Part shown: positions 62,205 to 64,000 of the stretch, piece after piece
Layout of the letters: each line of letters starts with the position of its first letter
Numbering within the stretch: the first letter of the stretch is position 1
Origin: Rhodovulum adriaticum
GTDB taxonomy: Bacteria; Pseudomonadota; Alphaproteobacteria; Rhodobacterales; Rhodobacteraceae
DNA length: 64,000 bases
Direction: 5' to 3'
Assembly: GCF_004345735.1 (NCBI RefSeq)
Contig: NZ_SLXL01000002.1
Coordinates: forward strand, 372,001-436,000
Made by a program: the position numbers and the translations under genes
The notes under the pieces: generated by a model
What the model saw: the letters and a program-made list of their open reading frames with translations, nothing else
Database searches by the model: none
What the model was told of the DNA's origin: nothing

Positions 62205-62779
62205 TCCGCCCTCCACTCGGTGATGGCATCGATGTCGGGGCGCGGGCGTTCGGGCGGGGCGGCGGTGGCGGTGCCGATATGCACGATGCCCGCGACCTGT
62301 TCATGCGGGGCCACGCCCAGCCCCTGTTCCACGAAATCCCGATCGTGCGAGGCCCAGCCCGACATCCACGCCGCGCCCCAGCCAGAGGCCAGCACCGCGT
62401 TTACCAGCGCCAGGCAGACCGCGCCCGCGGAATAGATCTGCTCGATCTCGGGCACTTTTTCCGACGGTTTGGACGAGGCGATCACCGCCACCGCCAGCGG
62501 GCTGCCGAGATAGGCGTTGGCGGCCTTGTCGATGGTGGCGGCATCCTTGCCCAGGGCCGGCCCGCGCAGGCGCACCAGGTCGGCCAGCCGGTCCAGCGCG
62601 CCCCGTTCCAGCACGACAAAGCGCCAGGGCTCCAGCTTGCCGTGATCGGGGCTGCGGGCAGCGGCGGTCAGCATCTCGCGCAGCGCCGCGCGATCCGGCG
62701 CCGGTGCGGCAAGGGTGCGCAACGGGCAGGACCGGCGGGTGTGCAGGAATTCCAGAACGGCGGGGCGATGTATGGGCAT
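62201..62779 (-). CDS. Nitroreductase family protein
   Basis: A 192-residue FMN-dependent oxidoreductase. TRRSCPLRTLAAPAPDRA opens the family, ARSPDHGKLEPWRFVVLE holds FMN-binding residues, and AGAVCLALVNAVLASGWGAAWMSGW is the conserved core. It is close to the YdjA/small nitroreductase group. The start MPIHRPAVL follows AGGAGG at a longish spacing. It precedes the EI24 gene by an ATGA overlap. Confidence 0.88.
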   Translation of the reverse strand: MPIHRPAVLEFLHTRRSCPLRTLAAPAPDRAALREMLTAAARSPDHGKLEPWRFVVLERGALDRLADLVRLRGPALGKDAATIDKAANAYLGSPLAVAVIASSKPSEKVPEIEQIYSAGAVCLALVNAVLASGWGAAWMSGWASHDRDFVEQGLGVAPHEQVAGIVHIGTATAAPPERPRPDIDAITEWRAE

Positions 62780-62873
62780 GGGCAAGGGGCACCTCCTTTG
62801 GGTTCGATCTTGGGCCATGGGTCGCGGGGTTCAACCCTTGACCCGCTGCCACGGATCGCACAGCACCTGTGCC

Positions 62874-63125
62874 ATGACCGATCTTTCGCACCTGTCCGCG
62901 CCCGGCACCGAAATCGCGGTGCGCGTCACGCCCAAGGCCTCGCGCAACCGCGTGACGTTCGAGGATGGCCAGATCCGCGTTTACGTCACCACCGTCCCCG
63001 AGGGCGGCAAGGCCACGGCGGCGGTGGTCAAGCTGCTGGCCAAGGCCGTGGGCGTGCCGAAATCACGGCTGGATCTGGTCCGCGGGCAGACGGCACGGGA
63101 CAAGGTCTTTCGCGTCAGCGGGTAG
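62874..63125 (+). CDS. DUF167 (YggU) family protein
   Basis: An 83-residue soluble alpha/beta protein. MTDLSHLSAPGTEIAVRVTPKASRNRV and GQIRVYVTTVPEGGKATAAVVKLLAKAVGVPKSRLDLVRGQTARDK contain the conserved PKASRN and LVRGxxxRxK segments of DUF167. Function is unknown. The ATG at 62874 is preferred to a longer frame. It is divergent from the nitroreductase gene. Confidence 0.88.
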   Translation: MTDLSHLSAPGTEIAVRVTPKASRNRVTFEDGQIRVYVTTVPEGGKATAAVVKLLAKAVGVPKSRLDLVRGQTARDKVFRVSG

Positions 63126-63605
63126 GCCACCCGTTACCACAGGCCGCAGCGTGGCAAACCGCCCCACAGTTGCGCCCCGTTCGCACGATCATCCGAATTG
63201 TGGCACCGTTGGGCGAAACGGATTGTTCATGTTCGCTGGACAGAACCGCAACACCCCCACCCGAAACCTGCCCCAATGGACAGGTCGAATCGCCTGCCCC
63301 ATGGACAATCCCCGCCATATCCCCCGCAGCCGCGGCCCGGCCAAGGGGCGCCCTTTCACTCAAAGACCATAATTTTCCCATTCTTCCCACAAACTCGGGA
63401 CATGGTTCCGCCCCTAGTATGGAAAATGATCGGAAGGTTTTTCACCGATCACGCGTGAGGGGCCAGTCCCGCCCCATGTCGGTAACCAGTACGCTCGGGG
63501 TGCATCCGTTCCTGGCATGGCCGGGGTGCGGATGCGCTTCGGCGTGGGGGCTATCCACCACACAGCGTTGCGCCGATTGCGTGCGGGTATCTGCGGCCCC
63601 ATCGC
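63126..63605. other. 480-bp spacer without a recognised gene
   Basis: The spacer lies between convergent genes and has no credible open frame. It contains an imperfect direct repeat (CCTGCCCCAATGGACA, 63267-63282, and CCTGCCCCATGGACA, 63293-63307), a small hairpin AAGGG-GCG-CCCTT-T (63343-63356) that could end the DUF167 transcript, a hairpin with arms GATCGG and CCGATC, and an imperfect inverted pair GCATCCG/CGGATGC. It could hold a small RNA, but I cannot name one. Confidence 0.4.
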
Positions 63606-63845
63606 TCAGTCGATGGGGGGGCGGATTCGGTAGACGCCTTCGGGCAGGTCCAGCGCCGCGGCCAGTTCGTGCAATTGCGCCAGCGACAGGGTCACCTTCT
63701 GCACCCGGTCGGTCCGTGGGTCCAGTTGCTCGACCGTCACGCAATCCTCAAAGGCCGTGACGGTCACGTCCTCCTGCAAATGGGTCGGCCCCTCATCCAC
63801 AAGGGTGATGATCGTGGCGTCGAATTCGTGCTCGATCGTGAACAT
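63606..63845 (-). CDS. Hypothetical small protein, 79 residues
   Basis: A 79-residue acidic protein (MFTIEHEFDATIITLVDEGP) with alternating beta-type stretches and a C-terminal LHELAAALDLPEGVYRIRPPID. I know no family name. The product is soluble and acidic. It lies 9 bp downstream of the partial gene at the window edge on the same strand, which suggests an operon and supports it being real. Confidence 0.65.
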   Translation of the reverse strand: MFTIEHEFDATIITLVDEGPTHLQEDVTVTAFEDCVTVEQLDPRTDRVQKVTLSLAQLHELAAALDLPEGVYRIRPPID

Positions 63846-63854
63846 GGGAACAGG

Positions 63855-64000
63855 CTAGCCGCCCGCGGCCCGCTTGTGAAGCGCGCGCGCCTGCCGGCGG
63901 CGATGCATCGCGTAAAGCAGCGGCGCGGCCAGACGGTCATAGCCCCACCCCGCCACGCCGCGCAGGCCGGGACGCGTCACCAGCCAGGCCAGCCAGCGAT
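63855..64000 (-). CDS. C-terminal fragment of a possible DUF393 (DCC) protein
   Basis: The last 47 codons of a minus-strand gene whose start lies beyond the window. The translated end is WLAWLVTRPGLRGVAGWGY and DRLAAPLLYAMHRRRQARAL, then HKRAAGG and TAG. The shape recalls the C-terminal end of DUF393/DCC thiol-disulfide oxidoreductase-like proteins, but the active-site part is not visible, so this is tentative. It precedes the 79-residue gene by 9 bp. Confidence 0.4.
   Translation of the reverse strand, partial: RWLAWLVTRPGLRGVAGWGYDRLAAPLLYAMHRRRQARALHKRAAGG

Overview
The window is ordinary chromosome from a high-GC alphaproteobacterium, most likely Rhodobacteraceae (Paracoccus/Rhodobacter/Roseobacter group). 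Pointers are the DUF1150-Hsp20 pair, a LdtR/PetP-type MarR regulator, a MmcB nuclease behind a GTTC-N7-GTTC LexA box, a tRNA-His with the alphaproteobacterial G1:U72/A73 acceptor end, the ftsY-DMT-yciB-DUF4153 gene order, and a GC-rich intergenic repeat (about 2060-2145) of a type I remember from this family. Genes are tightly packed with many ATGA, GTGA or TGATG overlaps. I see no phage, insertion sequence or CRISPR array.

Layout. 1-2150: 3' part of a sulfate adenylyltransferase/APS kinase fusion and a glycosyltransferase-like protein. 2156-6400: DUF1150 and hsp20 (minus strand, RpoH-type promoter), then DUF465, purE, purK and a Nudix hydrolase (plus), and a bactofilin-like membrane protein (minus). 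6470-8590: groES-groEL with terminator, promoter and CIRCE operator. 8720-12652: Mn-dependent pyrophosphatase, HAD protein, MaoC hydratase, ribF, YcgN-like protein. 12658-19260: threonine aldolase, a polar amino-acid ABC importer, a class I glutamine amidotransferase and a DegT-type aminotransferase. 19282-27380: a type I secretion ABC/HlyD pair beside a 1609-residue nuclease/5'-nucleotidase that is its probable cargo.

27648-35233: dienelactone hydrolase, tRNA-Ser(UGA), then a plus-strand run of SPOR lipoprotein, D,D-carboxypeptidase, tmk, holB, tatD, MBL hydrolase and AEC transporter. 35283-40582: a polyamine-type ABC importer operon containing a DUF1330 gene. 40896-44550: nadE, a secreted 19-repeat MORN protein and a small secreted protein. 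44762-49969: ftsY, DMT transporter, yciB, DUF4153. 50038-51629: a two-gene operon of a degenerate H-NOX-like protein and an HNOBA-like/GGDEF diguanylate cyclase, the most interesting item here. 51922-58426: MarR regulator, sdhE, XRE regulator, aspC, small proteins, rpoH, rluD. 58433-64000: CDP-alcohol phosphatidyltransferase, tRNA-His, mmcB, a probable 6S RNA, GNAT, methylmalonyl-CoA epimerase, EI24 protein, nitroreductase, DUF167, an unassigned 480-bp spacer, and two small minus-strand genes, the last cut by the window edge.

Linked themes: heat shock is represented by rpoH, a CIRCE-bearing groESL operon and an hsp20 gene with an RpoH-like promoter. Export and nutrient use are represented by the type I secretion/nuclease cluster and two ABC importers. 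Start codons were re-chosen where a ribosome binding site or overlap argued for an internal start. All family assignments are by eye from the translated sequence; no search was run.
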